Source: Actinobacteria bacterium UBA2541
Lineage (GTDB): Bacteria > Actinomycetota > Actinomycetes > Nanopelagicales > Nanopelagicaceae
DNA length: 7,226 nt
NCBI GenBank assembly: GCA_002340925.1
Contig: DDMR01000018.1
Coordinates: 1-7,226 of the forward strand
Direction of reading: 5' to 3'
The notes under the pieces are model-generated. The model worked only from the letters and a program-made list of their open reading frames with translations, was not told the origin of the DNA and searched no databases. Of this stretch, positions 7,204-7,226 are shown in pieces. How positions within the stretch are numbered: position 1 is the stretch's first letter; the number at the start of each line of letters is the position of its first letter. The translations under genes and the position numbers were made by a program.

Positions 7204-7226
7204 TATTCCAAATATTCCAAATATTC
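7204..7226. repeat. 9-base tandem repeat directly after the tRNA gene
   Basis: The unit tattccaaa occurs at 7204-7212 and 7213-7221, and a third partial copy (tattc) fills 7222-7226 up to the window end, so the array may continue. It begins two bases after the encoded CCA of tRNA-Leu. It has no hairpin and no run of T, so it does not look like a terminator by itself. Its true length and role cannot be judged from this window. Confidence 0.8.

Overview
The window holds a compact block of core amino-acid metabolism genes on the minus strand and one tRNA gene on the plus strand. In minus-strand transcription order (right to left) it reads xylA (xylose isomerase), argS (arginyl-tRNA synthetase), lysA (diaminopimelate decarboxylase), hom (homoserine dehydrogenase), thrC (threonine synthase) and thrB (homoserine kinase, cut by the left edge). 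A tRNA-Leu(UAG) gene lies at the right edge and diverges from xylA.

The order argS-lysA-hom-thrC-thrB is the one known from Mycobacterium tuberculosis and other Actinobacteria. The XylA protein is the short class I (Streptomyces-type) form, with active-site residues at the same numbers as in the Streptomyces enzyme. The DNA is nevertheless AT-rich by eye, with many AAA, AAT and TTA codons, and gaps are very short (0 to 55 bases between coding genes). Together these suggest a low-GC, streamlined actinobacterium such as the freshwater acI lineage (Nanopelagicales: Planktophila, Nanopelagicus). This taxonomic call is an inference and was not tested by a search.

Functionally, hom, thrB and thrC carry aspartate semialdehyde to threonine, lysA makes lysine from the other branch of the aspartate family, and argS charges tRNA-Arg. 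From argS to thrB the genes abut or overlap (TAA next to GTG/ATG, ATGA, TAATG) except for a 55-base gap before hom. That gap carries a strong Shine-Dalgarno sequence and a tandem repeat that spans the lysA stop codon. xylA lies only 28 bases upstream of argS on the same strand with no visible terminator, so a sugar-catabolism gene may lead the operon. The only non-coding stretch of note is the 89-base region between xylA and the tRNA gene, which must hold two divergent promoters.

I see no phage, transposon, CRISPR, toxin-antitoxin or defence genes and no convincing unknown system. All coding regions belong to well-known families. The points worth a second look are small: the repeat at the lysA stop, the position of xylA, the apparent lack of a ribosome binding site for argS, and a 9-base tandem repeat right after the tRNA gene that runs off the window.
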